A stretch of DNA of 64,000 nt from Sequoia sempervirens. Its lineage: Eukaryota; Streptophyta; Pinopsida; Cupressales; Cupressaceae. Where the stretch lies: positions 696,802,197-696,866,196 of the forward strand of contig VDFB02270651.1 in the NCBI GenBank assembly GCA_007258455.2. Direction: 5' to 3'. Shown here piece by piece: positions 48,453 through 60,082 of the stretch. Positions within the stretch are counted from its first letter, which is position 1, and each line of letters begins with the position of its first letter. The notes under the pieces are model-generated. The model ran no database searches, was not told the DNA's origin, and worked only from the letters and a program-made list of their open reading frames with translations. The translations under genes were made by a program, and so were the position numbers.

Positions 48453-49902
48453 TGGTGTAGGAGTACTTGGGAAAATACTAGGTTTATAGAAGTCTTGAAT
48501 GAAGTTCTAATTTTTGTTGTGTTGTTCATAAGGTCATGTGACCATTGTTTTGAGTGCTTAGGGATGTTTTTGATTTGTTGGAAAGAAGTTGACAAGAGTT
48601 ACTTAGTTTTAGAACTTCATTTTGGCTAAGTTGTAAAAAGTTGCCAAGGTTTACAAAACACAATGGGTAATATAACTTTTGTTATTAGGTCAACAAGAGG
48701 TTCAACCAAAGGTTCTCAACTATTTTTGGAGCCTATATAAGGATGATTTGGCCCTGATGTAGGGTTAGAAGCTGTAATTTTTGGTAGAAATATAGGAAAA
48801 TAGATGAAAACAATGTTATGTATAGAAATTCCTAATTTTTGCATCTTATTTGAGTTTTAATGGATTAGATTTGTTCTTGTTTGGATGTGTAATGTAGTGT
48901 AGTGGTCATTCAAGCATTTTTAATTCATTATATAGCTTTTTGTACAATTTTTAAGCATCTTTTTGTAAATAGTTTATTGTTGCCCTGTTTCTAGTCTGAA
49001 CCTGACTGTTTTTATGAAATGGTGTGCTAGAGCACTTTTCCACCGTACAAACCATATGGCCTTTTTGAAATAGTTCCTAGACACCATGCTTGTACATATG
49101 GTAGTTTCTAGGTTTTGTTTGAGTGCAGGAGATGCTAGCAAAGCTTTGCCCTAAGCGAGCTAGGCAGGGTCCGGCTAGGGAAGGCAGTGAGAAAAATACT
49201 CATATCTTGTAGGGGAATTGAGATCTTGGAGAAATTATTTTTGGAGGTCTTGGCATTTCATGGTGATCAGGGGGAGGCTCCACCAATTCATTTGGAGTGA
49301 GAAATTTTTAACAATCTGAAAATAGCATTGAAAAGCTAGGAAACCCTAGGTTTTTAACCATTTTTGTGTTTGAGCAGTGTACGAGCAGTGCTACTCCAAA
49401 ACCCTGAAAATCCTTGAGGTGTAGGCATGAGAAATACAAACCCTAAACAAAGAACCTAGGTCCTTTGGTGGGTTTAGAAGAAAATTTCATTTAATCTCTA
49501 TTGGGAGGCCTAATTGGGGCTCTAGGCTTGTAGCCTTTTCAAACCCTAGGAGGGTATTTTATGAAAGCGATGGTTAGTTGGAGTCTTGTGTTGGAACAAG
49601 AAGCCTAGTTTTATCATCTTGAAGCTATTACAATGTCTACACACCCCTACAAGAATAAAGTTAAGTGTTGGGAGAAATTGGCCTTTAGGAAGATTAAGGG
49701 TCAATGGAGAGTATGTGGCAAAGCACCAAGATTTGCTTGGTAGAAGGAAAGTGTGTTGATAGTGGGGTCGGTCAGTAGGAGCAATGGCACCTAAACCTGA
49801 GGCAGGACCACTAGGACAAGGTGGGAGAGACAGCTAGCAGTTCTTAGGAGCAAGGACTCAGAGCATGGGGTAGTGAGTGCCTCATCCAACCCTAACCTAT
49901 CA
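48453..49902 (+). mobile_element. 3' LTR of chromovirus
   Basis: 1450 bp, TGGTGTAGG...CCTATCA, TATA box at 48734. Lacks the retroposon found in the 5' LTR. Confidence 0.92.
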
Positions 49903-50560
49903 GTTAGGGTTAACATTACAATTAATGTTAAAGTTAGGTTTAGGTTTAGGGTTAAAGTTACAAATAGGATAAAGGGCCAGGGTTACAATAAGAAGTAATG
50001 TTATTTTTAGAATTAGGGTTAGGGTTAAGGTTAGATATAGATTTAAAGTTAGGGTTGGAGCTACAAATAGTATTAATGTTATTGTTAGTGTTAGTGTTAG
50101 TGTTAGTGTTAGGGTTAAGGTTAGGGTTAGAGTTAAAGTTAGGGTTAAAGTTAGAACTAGTGTTGGGGTTAGAATTAGGATTATGGTTACAATTAGAATT
50201 AGGGTTAAGGTTAGAGTTAGGATTAGAGTCGGGGTTAGGGTTAGAGTAAGAGTTAGAATTAGTGTTATTGTTAGAGTTGGGGATGGAGTTAGGGTTAGAG
50301 TTATAGTTACAATTACTGTTGGATTTAGGGTTGGGATTAGGGTTAGTGTTGTTACAATTACTATTAGAGTTACGTTTAATTTAGAGTTAGCATTAGGGAT
50401 AGAAATAGAGTTATCATTATGGTTATAAATAGGGTTGGGGTTAAAGTTACAATTATAATTAATATTAGCTTTAGAATTAGGGTTAGGGTTAGAGATAGAT
50501 TTAGCATTAGGGTTGGGGTTAGAAATAGTGTTATTGTTAGAATAATAGCGATTCTTATTG
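49903..50560 (+). repeat. Telomere-like tract, G-rich strand on plus
   Basis: About 0.66 kb of irregular GTTAGGG, GGTTAGAGTTA and TTAGGGTTA units. Begins with the GTTAG target duplication of the chromovirus. Long open frames of Leu/Gly or Val/Arg composition here come from the 6-bp periodicity and are not genes. Confidence 0.85.
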
Positions 50561-51242
50561 AATTATAACCCATACTCTAATTGAATCATAACCCTAACCC
50601 TAATAATAACCTAACCCTAATCTTATTTCTACCCCAAACATAACCTTAACCTTAAGTTGTATTGTAGAAAGCTAACCCTAACCCTAGTTGAATCTTAACC
50701 CTAATATTAAACCTTACCATAATTAAACTATAACCTTAATTGAATTCTAACCCTAATATTAACCCTTAGCCTAATTAAATCCTAACCTTAATTAAACCCT
50801 AACCCTAATTGAACTTGAACCCTAATTCAACTTGAAAACTAATTAAACCATAACAGTCACACTAATTAAAATTTAATTGAACCCTAACCTAATCTTAACC
50901 CTAACCATAATTGAACCCTAACCATAACCCTAATTGAGCCATCATTAAGCTACAACCCTAATTAAACCCTAATCCCAAACCTAACCCCAACCCTAACCTA
51001 ATTGAACCCCAAGCCTAACCCTAACTAAACCTAACCTTAACCCTAACCATATTGAACCCTAACTGTAACTCCAACCCTAATTGTAACCATAGCCCCAAGA
51101 TCTATCTTAGAACCATAACCCTAATTGAACTTGAACTCATAATTAAACCCTAATCCTAACCCTAACCCTAACTCTAATTAAGCTTTAATCCTAATTGAAC
51201 TTGAGCCCATAATTGAACCCTAATTCTTATTGAACTTGTTAT
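50561..51242 (-). repeat. Telomere-like tract, C-rich strand on plus
   Basis: About 0.68 kb of CCCTAA, ACCCTAATTGAA and AACCTTAACC units, i.e. the same repeat family in the opposite orientation. The switch occurs within about 50 bp around 50535-50585. The longer AATTGAACCCTAACCCT unit is frequent on this side. Confidence 0.85.
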
Positions 51243-52600
51243 GTTGGAAACATGATCCTAACTCTACTCACTAGAATCAATGTCTTTTCCAAGATGGGGC
51301 ATAACATTGAGGGAATTTAGATCTCCCAAGGGTTTTTAGTGACTAACAATATAGAAGATGGTCCAATCTACCCTTGGATTTGAATTTGGATGATTGAGAG
51401 TTGGAAATAGTTTTTTGATGTGTTGTAATAATGTAACTAGCCAAAATATGAAAATATATTGTTATGTTATGATTTATGGCTAACTAAATACAAACATACA
51501 AATTTATGTTTTAGAAATGAGGAGAGTAGAAAGAAAAGTACTTACCTTGTGGATTTGAGCTAATTTTTACTAGTCTAGGGCACCCTATGCCTAAGACTAA
51601 AACCCTAATTCTAAAAAAGTATTTTTCAATCTTCAAGTGTCTAGTCTGTAGCTCATTCCTTGTAGATTTGGTTGTTAGATCTTCATCTATTACTAAGAAA
51701 ATGCATATTTTATATTGTTTCAACTTGTAGGGTTAATGAACAAATAACCTTCAAACTCTCTCCAACTCACCTTTATATTTACAACCTACACAAATGAAAG
51801 GAGGGGAAGGGTTGTGCCATATAGAGGCCTGCCTCAGTCAAACCTCATATTGGTATTTCTACCTCCATAATAGAAAAGTTGATGATAAAAGATAGTGTAT
51901 CCTTTTGAGGGGTAGAGGCTAAATAATAAAAATTAATGAATTGACAATTTGTTTCAACTCACCACTCATATTAGATATCCTTGATGGATTGAAGTCATGC
52001 TCATCACCTTCAAGGATCAATTTCAACTTGAATTTATTTGATTTGAAGACCTACAAGTGTTAGTATTCAAAAATGAAATGCATGCAAAAATATGAAAAAA
52101 ATCATGTAAAACTTGAGATGATGTTTCAATGATGAAATGTTGCAATAATTCTAAAAATTATACTCTTGATTGCTCTTGAGTGCTTGAGGACACTTGATTT
52201 TATGAATTAAATTCTCAATATCTCTCTCTTTCTTTCCTTCATAATTAAAATTGTGAAAATAATATGTATTTATATGTAACTCCTAATTTCCTAAAACTTA
52301 AATATTGATAGCCGAAAAATAGGATTTTAATTTCAAATAGTAAATTACCAACACTAACATAATTAAATTTGGGGCCAAATTGAGAGGTCTAGGGTTTAGT
52401 GTGCCCTAGACCAATTCCCTCCTTTTTAGGGTTCCAAAGTGTCAGGGAAAAATATTAAATGCATTCTTTAATCTTTCACATTTTATTTTACAATAAATAT
52501 TTAAAATAGACCATGAAATGCATAATTAGGTCCAAGCACATAGGTGGAGTAAAAATGTTGTGTGAAATTGTCAAGGGTGACAATTTATGATGCTACTTTT
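51243..52600 (-). mobile_element. Possible gypsy 3' LTR abutting the telomere-like tract
   Basis: On the minus strand a purine-rich AAAGTGGGGGCTAAAAG (about 52596-52612) is followed by sequence that ends ...ATGTTTCCAACA exactly where the telomere-like repeat begins at 51242/51243. That is the order polypurine tract then LTR ending in CA. A diverged relative of the purine-rich segment occurs at 58311-58330. No second LTR was found, so this is tentative. Confidence 0.35.
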
Positions 52601-53060
52601 AGCCCCCACTTTATTGAGAGTATGAACTTATGCTCAAAATTGAACACTAAAGTAAGAACATATCAAGAGGGGTTCAATTGTCCAAATATTAAAGAGATAT
52701 GATGGTATTGAATCAAGGTGAAATGTGCAAGCCCCCAAAATTCAAGATCCCATAGAAAACCAACATAAGGAAAAAGGAACACACATGTGAAGTGAATGCA
52801 ACATGACAATGCTAAGCATACATGACAAAAATATAACATAATGAAAAATATAATGCACACGAAATGAAAATAAGATACAAACAAGATAAAAATATGCAAA
52901 AAGATGGGTATGCCAATCACAGACTAGTGAGCTCTAGAAAAATATTACTAGGATCCACATCCAAAGCATTCATGGTTCATAAGCTAGCAAAGTCTGATGT
53001 TTTCTAGGTGACTCATGAACCACGACACCACAGGCTAGTGAAGTTTGATAATCACTAGGT
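52594..53060 (-). repeat. Repeat shared with 58311-58760
   Basis: 'agcccccactttattgaga', 'caagatcccatagaaaacca' and 'ggctagtgaa...actaggtgagcc' recur in order at 58311-58760 ('agcccctgctttagtgaga', 'caagatcccatgtggaaaac'). Probably the 3' untranslated part of one gypsy family represented twice. Confidence 0.6.
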
Positions 53061-53724
53061 GAGCCTTAAAAAGGGTAGAAAAGTGAGAAATGGACAAGGT
53101 CTATTGAGGATTGGTTTTAACTAGGTATGTACCCATATCAACCATACCAAGAATTATAATCCCAATAATTTTGATAAGGAGCCAAGCTGACACATCTCTA
53201 AGTCCAGTGTGTGTGAACAAAGTGAAGCACATAATGAAATGTATACCCCCACCTTAAAGTAATTTTTTTGATTAGGTTAAATTCTAGGAGTACATGTACC
53301 CATTACAAAGCAGCCATTGAAGTAAGAGAGAGGTGACTCACAAAAAGTGAGACAATCAAAAAGGAAGAGTGGGACTAACTAGTAGTGTTTCTGAGAAATA
53401 ATAAATAGACCATGCTTTTGACCGAAGCATGAAAATGGAAACAAAGACAGTTGTGAAGAAAGAAACAAAAAAAAATACCAACTCAAAAAACACCTAAGAT
53501 AGGGGAAAACCATCGAAATCCTTCAACTAAAAAAAATTAAACTAAGAGTAGCAACCCTCATGCAACAACTTCTAGTTTTTGAACATAAAATAAAAAATAA
53601 ACCCAAGGGAAAAGGAATCCCTTACCACAAAACCCCCCTTACTATCAATCTAGAGCTTCACCTCCATAGGAGCACACTCCACCTCAATAGGAGTTGTGAA
53701 AGAGAAGGCCAATAAGAGGATAGA

Positions 53725-54960
53725 AAGTCTCCCAACATGCCTATAGAAATTATATCCACCTCAATAGGAGAACCAAGCAAAGAAAGCAATAAGAGAGAAA
53801 AAAGATCAACAAAATGAACACAAACAACACCCTTCAACACCACCAAAATTTGAGCTTTGAAGATACGTATAGAAAACATCCCAACAATCTGAGATGAAAC
53901 AAGGGCAACCACAACCCCTAAAATCATAAGGGTAGGAGAACCCTTATCCTTTTAAACAAAATGGGTTGTTCGAACAAACAAGGCTTATAAGAAAACCCTA
54001 CCAAAAAATATCTACAATAGAAGGCCCAATAATTTTTTGCCAGATTGAGCCAAATAGCCAAGGAATGCCAGAGTCAGGCTCTAGAAAACTAGTATCCCCC
54101 TCTTCAAATCCGTAAGGAAAATATAGTTTCTCCAAAAAAAGAAATAATGAACCAAACACTTGGATGCTAAGCCCAAAAGGGTCTCAACCAAAAGGACAAC
54201 ACCAACTTTTATGCCAAATAGAACAAAGAAAGTAGAAGGGAAAACTTGAGCAAGCTCATCAAACAAAGAAAAGTAGGGGCACAATGAACCATAAAGGAGA
54301 AAAAAATCAACAAAAACTTCACCAATACTGTCATAAGCAAAGAAAGTCTCCCAACATGCCTACAAAACTGATCTCCACCTCAATAGGAGAACTAGACAGA
54401 GAAAAATATAAGAGAGAAAAAAGACCAACAAAAGGAACAAAAACAACACCCTTAAACATCACTAGAATTTGAGCTTTGAAGATAGGCATAGAAAACACCC
54501 CAAAAATTTGAGACAAAATAAGGGTAGCCACAACCCCTAAAATTGTAAGGGTAGGAGAACCCTTATCCTTTTAAACCAAATGGGTTGTTCGAACAAACAA
54601 GGCTTGCAAGACAACCTTGCCAAAACATCTGTGGAAGAAAAGGCTAGTAAATTTTTTTCCAGGTTGAGCCAAATAGCCAAAGAACACCAGAGTCAAGCTT
54701 TGGACAACTAGCATCCCTCTCCCCAAATCCATAAGGAAAACATAATTTCTCCAAAAAAAGAAACAATGAACCAAACACTTGGATGCTAAGCGTAGAAGGG
54801 CCTCAACCAAAAGGACAACACAAACTTTTTTGCCAAATAGAAAGAAGAAAGTAGAATGGAAAAACTAAGCAAGCTCACCAAAAAAAGAAGAGTAGGGGAA
54901 CAATGAACCATAGAGGAGAAAACCCTCAACAACAACTTCTCCAACACTTCCATGAGTAGT
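53725..54960. repeat. Tandem duplication, period about 619 bp
   Basis: Unit 1 about 53725-54341, unit 2 about 54342-54960. Shared phrases: 'gaaagtctcccaacatgcct', 'tttgagctttgaagata', 'gggtaggagaacccttatcc', 'tgggttgttcgaacaaacaa' and 'accaaacacttggatgctaa'. Minus-strand open frames rich in Leu/Phe/Val occur in both units in parallel but with stops at different points. I recognise no protein family in them. Confidence 0.8.
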
Positions 54961-56312
54961 TGTCCAAACACCACTAAAGCTAGCACCAACAAGGGATCTA
55001 ACACTACAACACACAAAAGGATGGGGAAAACGTTGGGCGCTAGAGCCCAAAGCATTCAAAACAACCACTTGAGCCAAAATCCATCATGGCAATACCCAAC
55101 ATAAAAGGCATCCCAGATCCACAATCGTCCATGACAGTCACAACTTTAGGAAATAGGAGCTAGAGTAGGGGGAATGAATACCCCTTGAGTTGTCCTACAA
55201 CAAAGAGCCCCAAGAGTTCATTTCAAGTAGAGAAAAAAGTATAAGCATTGTTGAAGGAGAAAAAACTGCAAATAATGCTTCACACCAAACACCCATGTCC
55301 ACAAGCATATGTTGCAAAGCCAAAGAAACATGCAATAAGAACATAGAAGGCCTAGAAAAAAGCCCAAACAATAGTAGTAAAGGAGCCAACAATGAAGGCT
55401 AAAGGACCTATAGATGAAATCACTAAATTCGCCAACAAGAAGCAATGGAGACAAACCCCCACTACAAAATCTCAACCCCAGAACACCTGTGAGACAACAA
55501 ACCATTCCATCAAATCCTAATGTCAGCCAGAAAGGTCATAAAGCCAAAAAACCACCACCATCAAGTTGAAATTGTAAGCATCTCCATCCTCAACAAAAAA
55601 TTTCAAATCCTCTCCATGCTCTGCTTCTCGCCCAACATCACTATCAATTTTTTTGTGAGAAATTGCTTTAAGGTAGAATAAAATGATAAATGTAATATGA
55701 TAAGGTCATGAGAGCTTAGTTGGAAAGCCCTATGCCAATAATATTTTCCTAAGTAAAGATTACTCACAAGGGGATACCCCTAGTGTAAGGCCACAAATAA
55801 TACAAATATATCACATGAGGGATCCATAGATCTAGGGTCAGTATAGAGCTTTGATAATATTTAATCCGATTACACTCAAGATTGACATCATTTCACTGGA
55901 TACTCATGGAACTATGAACACAATGAAAGAATGGCACATTAAGAGAATTGTAGACACTTGAAAATGTCCTAAGTATAACATACATCCTAATTTCACATAT
56001 TAAAATTATTTTTCTCATAATTCACCAAATTAATCTATTCAATTAAATAATGTCTAATTATTTAGTTAAATTCACTTTATTCTCCTATTAATTGAATAAT
56101 TGGATTTATTTGATTAATTCATCACCTTCATATTTGAAACATAGAAAACTAGGGTGTATAGAGAAAATATAAGGGGATGGTATCAAATATGAACATATCT
56201 TCCTATTTTCACTAGGAAATGAGATCGACACAAAGAATTGACTTGCAACCCTTAGTCGAGTCAACTCAATGAGGGAATATACTAATTTCCTTATGATCAG
56301 GGATGAGGGTAT
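54961..56312. other. No gene recognised
   Basis: Purine-rich plus strand to about 55640, then ordinary AT-rich sequence to the third TIR element. Short open frames on both strands show no known motif. Confidence 0.45.
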
Positions 56313-57078
56313 GGGTATGTGTAGGATCATCATGGAAAAAATAGGCCCTTAAGTGGTGAAAATTTCAAAAAAATAAGAGTTAGGAAACTTAATGTAAAAA
56401 TTTGAATAACTTATCTATATTATTTCAAAAATATGTAAGAATAGAATCTGTAGCAAATTGAATGTGGTTTCTAAACTACTAGGTTTTTTTTAAATGTATT
56501 TGGTGAAAATTTGAAATTTCAATGTAGTAGTACTTAAATTTCAGGAAAAAAGAAGTAGGTGTTTGTAACCACCCTAACCACAATAAAATGATAATATTTT
56601 TATAATATTTTTAGATATAAGTAGAGGACTCATGTCCTATGCGATGCATATTTTTTTTTGTAATTTTTAAATAAATAATTAATTATGAATTTTTATTACA
56701 ACTTTTAAAAATATTAAAAATTGTATGTCGACCACATTAACTTGGTCAAAACTTCATGATTTTTTTTTTAATCCTATAGTATGGGAAGCATAGAATTTGA
56801 CACATGTTTCAAATTCAAAAAATTGATACCATTTGAAAGCTATAGATGTTTTCAATCAACCTATCAATCAACTTTAGTTGTAATACAAATAGAAAATGAA
56901 TAATAATTATTTATTAAATTCAAATTAAAGTATAATTTATATTGGTGGAAAGCTAAGAATCTCCTTTAAAAACCCTTTTGTTTCATTAATTTTGGGTAAA
57001 AAAAAATCGTTAGCTACATACCCTACACATACCCATCATATTGCCACTTTTTGGCCCATCATGATCCTGCACATACCT
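56313..57078 (-). mobile_element. TIR element, copy 3 (766 bp, 4-bp TSD)
   Basis: Reverse orientation relative to copies 1 and 2. Ends GGGTATGTGTAGGATCATCA and TGATCCTGCACATACCT, flanked by GTAT at 56309-56312 and 57079-57082. The inner terminal echo 'acataccctacacatacccatcat' matches copy 2, so that form is probably ancestral. Confidence 0.85.
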
Positions 57079-57082
57079 GTAT

Positions 57083-59389
57083 CTGCCTAAACAACACTTT
57101 TGGGAGAAAAACTAAAAATAGAAAATCACCATAATTATGCAAGCTAACACTTGGATCTTCAATTTAAAGCATAACAGAGAAAGAATCAACAAAGTTCTGG
57201 TAGATCTAAGAAGGTATGTATAGTGTGCACCTATCATAAAAAAAGCTTGTTTTAGGAGATTGTCAGGGACTCTTCACCCATGGGTGAATGGGTCTAGGTA
57301 TCCCTTTTTGAAAAATAAAAAATTGAGATCTAATCCCTCTATCTGTACTCCTAATTCCCCCAGATCCCACTATCGAAAAGTCGTTAATAAATTCAAGATT
57401 TGAGTTTCCATGGCTTGACAACAAAGGTGACAACCAATGCAACTTTGTAAAATTTCTCTTTTGAGATCTTCAACTTTTCTTCAACCTATGAAGCTGCACA
57501 TACACAAGAGGGAGTTTTTTTTTTTTGGTGGATGGGGTTTTCCTTGGTCAAACCCCATTTGGGTTATTAAACCTTGAGTTGAAATAATGAAACATGAATG
57601 GAATGATGCATGAATAATGTTATGTAGCAACTCACCAAACCCTTGAATAAACCTTTGGAAGGAGATCCTTGAAGGACTAAAACTTGCATGAAATGACTTG
57701 AATTGGATGTTGATTTGATGAATGGAATGAATGATTGAATGCTTGACTTGAATGCTTGAAACCTACATCACAATGTTAGCTTCAAAAACATGCATGATGC
57801 TTGATAACTTTGACATGATGCTTGAGATCTTGGTTTTTATTGTAGATTAATAAATCCTCACTTGTTTTCTCTTGACAATAATATTTTCTCTTAGGATTGA
57901 TATCTCAAAACTATAATTGAAAACTTCTAGTTGATTTGATAAAATAACCTTGTATTTATAGATATTTATCCTTAATTTCTCAAAAATTAAACATTACAGG
58001 GTAACATTGAAATTTTAATTTGGGATTATAAAAATACTACCAAAAAAATGTTTTAAAAATGGGTTCAAAGGCCTAGGGAGGACCCATTCACCTATGGGCG
58101 AATGTGCCCAAGTTCCCTATTCTTGGAACACACATTGCTCAAGATAATTAATTATGTGCTAGCATTAATTGTTGATGGGTTTCTCTTCAAAAAATGTATT
58201 TTATTAGGTTTGTAGTTGTAAAATAGGGCTTATTAAGGCATAATTAAGTCCAATTTAATTGAGGTGACTCAAAAAAAGTGTGAAAATGTAAAGGAGTACA
58301 TTTTTGTACACTACATTTAGCCCCTGCTTTAGTGAGAGGATGAGTGCAAGTGCAAACTCACCCTAAAGTAGACAAATATATGTCAAGAGGGATCCAAGTG
58401 CATGGTTGTTGATGGGATAAGATGAAAAATATCAAGGAGGTGGCCAATCCCCCTAGATCCAAGATCCCATGTGGAAAACCAACATAAGTACAAAGGGACA
58501 CAGATGAATGTATGATATGTAGTAAGACAAGATACACAAACATACAATGTTAAAGTTAATGCGAAGAGGAAATAAAGATGGACTAGCAAGTTGTATCATT
58601 CCACATCCACAACACACACTCATAAGGATGTAAAATCACTTATGAAACGCATGGCTCCATAGGAAAGCAAGTTGTGTTATGCTTGACGAGCATGAAAAAT
58701 ATGCTCACAAGGGCTAGTGAAATTAGTTGTCCACTAGGTGAGCCCCCAAAAAGTAGCTAAAGGGGTGGATCAAGCCTCAACTATTTTTCCAACTTGATGT
58801 GGATCAAACCTTAGCTATTTATCCAAAAAAATGTTTACTAGTGGAAACCTGATGTCCATTATGCAAACAACTTGCGCTCACACGGGGTAACTACAAAATC
58901 CATTGTCTAGTAGGTGAGCCCCAAGAAGTGGCTAACTAAGCATACAAAACTTATACCTCCTAATAAATTTAATAAGGTTGGCCACATTCATGATTAATAT
59001 TCTCTGCTAATGCTACACTAAATTCAAATTCTATGAACAAAGTGAAGAAAGAAATGCCCAGATCAAATAATGCCAATGTCAATAAAATAATGCTAATGTA
59101 AAGGTCACACTTCCTAGGAGATGTATGCTATCATCAAGTGCTAAGAAGATAACATATGCCCCCAACTTAAAATTTCAACATACTTGTTGTGTTGGTATTT
59201 TAAGTAGAAAAAGAGGAAGCTCCTAGGTGATCCTTGAAAAGAATGCATCCCAAAAAACTAGTTATCCTTACCCCCCAATCATAGAGACAAAGACAACCAC
59301 CAAGAACTATCATGTTACTACCAAGAGAGATATGGTTGCATCAAAAATTGTACCACCATGAATGGCAATGAGCAACATGCATAAAGCTA
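57083..59389 (-). other. Gypsy-associated noncoding sequence
   Basis: No domain found. Contains 58311-58760, which repeats 52594-53060, so this is likely the 3' part or LTR of the gypsy element whose gag lies at 59390-60082. A T-run and 'ggggttttccttggtcaaacccc' inverted-repeat-like stretch sit near 57510-57565. Confidence 0.35.
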
Positions 59390-60082
59390 TCAATTCCACA
59401 TAGTGATGAGCAACATGATAAGGTGAAAATTAGTATCAATTGAGGAAATAGGTGGACCAACACAAGGAAGAGCACCACAATCCTTAAGATGTTGAATTTT
59501 ATCACTAAAATCCTTACATTCATTATTAGAATGACCATGAATTCTATGATATGCACAAAATAAACTTTTGATGAAAATTTCTTTCATGCTTTTGGAGGGA
59601 AAGATATCAAGTGGGCTTTGAGAAGCCTGAAAAAGATAGTCTCTTGATCAATAGTAGGGGATATTTCTCTCTTAGCACAAGATTTCATACACATAGTAGA
59701 TGATGAGGAATTAGATTAGGAGGAAGATAAATGTTGGAAACCTAGATCTTTCAAGTATGGTATAGAATTCTCTATATTTTTTATGATTTTGTAACATGTT
59801 TTCATTATATCCATGTTTAGAAAGGAGTTTGTATCCAAGACCATAACATGCTTCCAACTTAGATGATGAGATTTTATGCACTTGAGAAGGGTTGGCTTCT
59901 TCACAAGCACACAAATCCTTGTTAAGCTTTGTGAAATGTATCTTATTCTCATGAGGGATGGGAGTGGAAGAGCCCCCATCACCACAATGGGGTGATGTTG
60001 ATGTAGAACCAAGTTGAGAAAATGAAACACAATGATGTTTTGGTTTAGATTGTGAGATTTTGTGCTCTCCCATAAAGGAGGG
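59390..60082 (-). pseudogene. Ty3/gypsy gag relic with zinc-finger-like motif
   Basis: Minus strand. The upstream part (to about 59711) includes KLEACYGLGYKLLSKHGYN, reminiscent of a G-patch; downstream (59390-59587) reads SMKEIFIKSLFCAYHRIHGH, then NNECKDFSDKIQHLKDCGAL. The CxxHxxxGHxxxxC arrangement followed by 'L...GAL' is typical of gag zinc fingers in Ogre/Athila-like gypsy elements. Stops and a frameshift separate the two parts, and the 5' side is cut by the copia LTR at 60083. Confidence 0.6.

Larger units (their letters stand above)
42250..49902 (+). mobile_element. Full-length Ty3/gypsy chromovirus
   Basis: 7.65 kb with LTRs 42250-43772 and 48453-49902, TG...CA ends, primer-binding site, polypurine tract and a perfect 5-bp target duplication GTTAG (42245-42249 and 49903-49907) inside the telomere-like tract. 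Domain order gag, protease, RT, RNase H, integrase, chromodomain-like tail is that of chromoviruses. At least seven in-frame stops and one frameshift disable it. In the first 220 bp the two LTRs differ at about ten positions, so the insertion is not recent. Confidence 0.92.

Noticed and set aside
49998..50573. Leu/Gly-, Val/Arg- and Thr/Leu-rich open frames in the telomere-like tract
   Set aside because: A 6-bp periodicity removes stops in several frames; these are dipeptide by-products.
57510..57565. Rho-independent-type terminator from the T-run and GGGG/CCCC inverted repeat
   Set aside because: The context is a plant nuclear repeat; bacterial-type terminators do not apply, and no gene precedes it.
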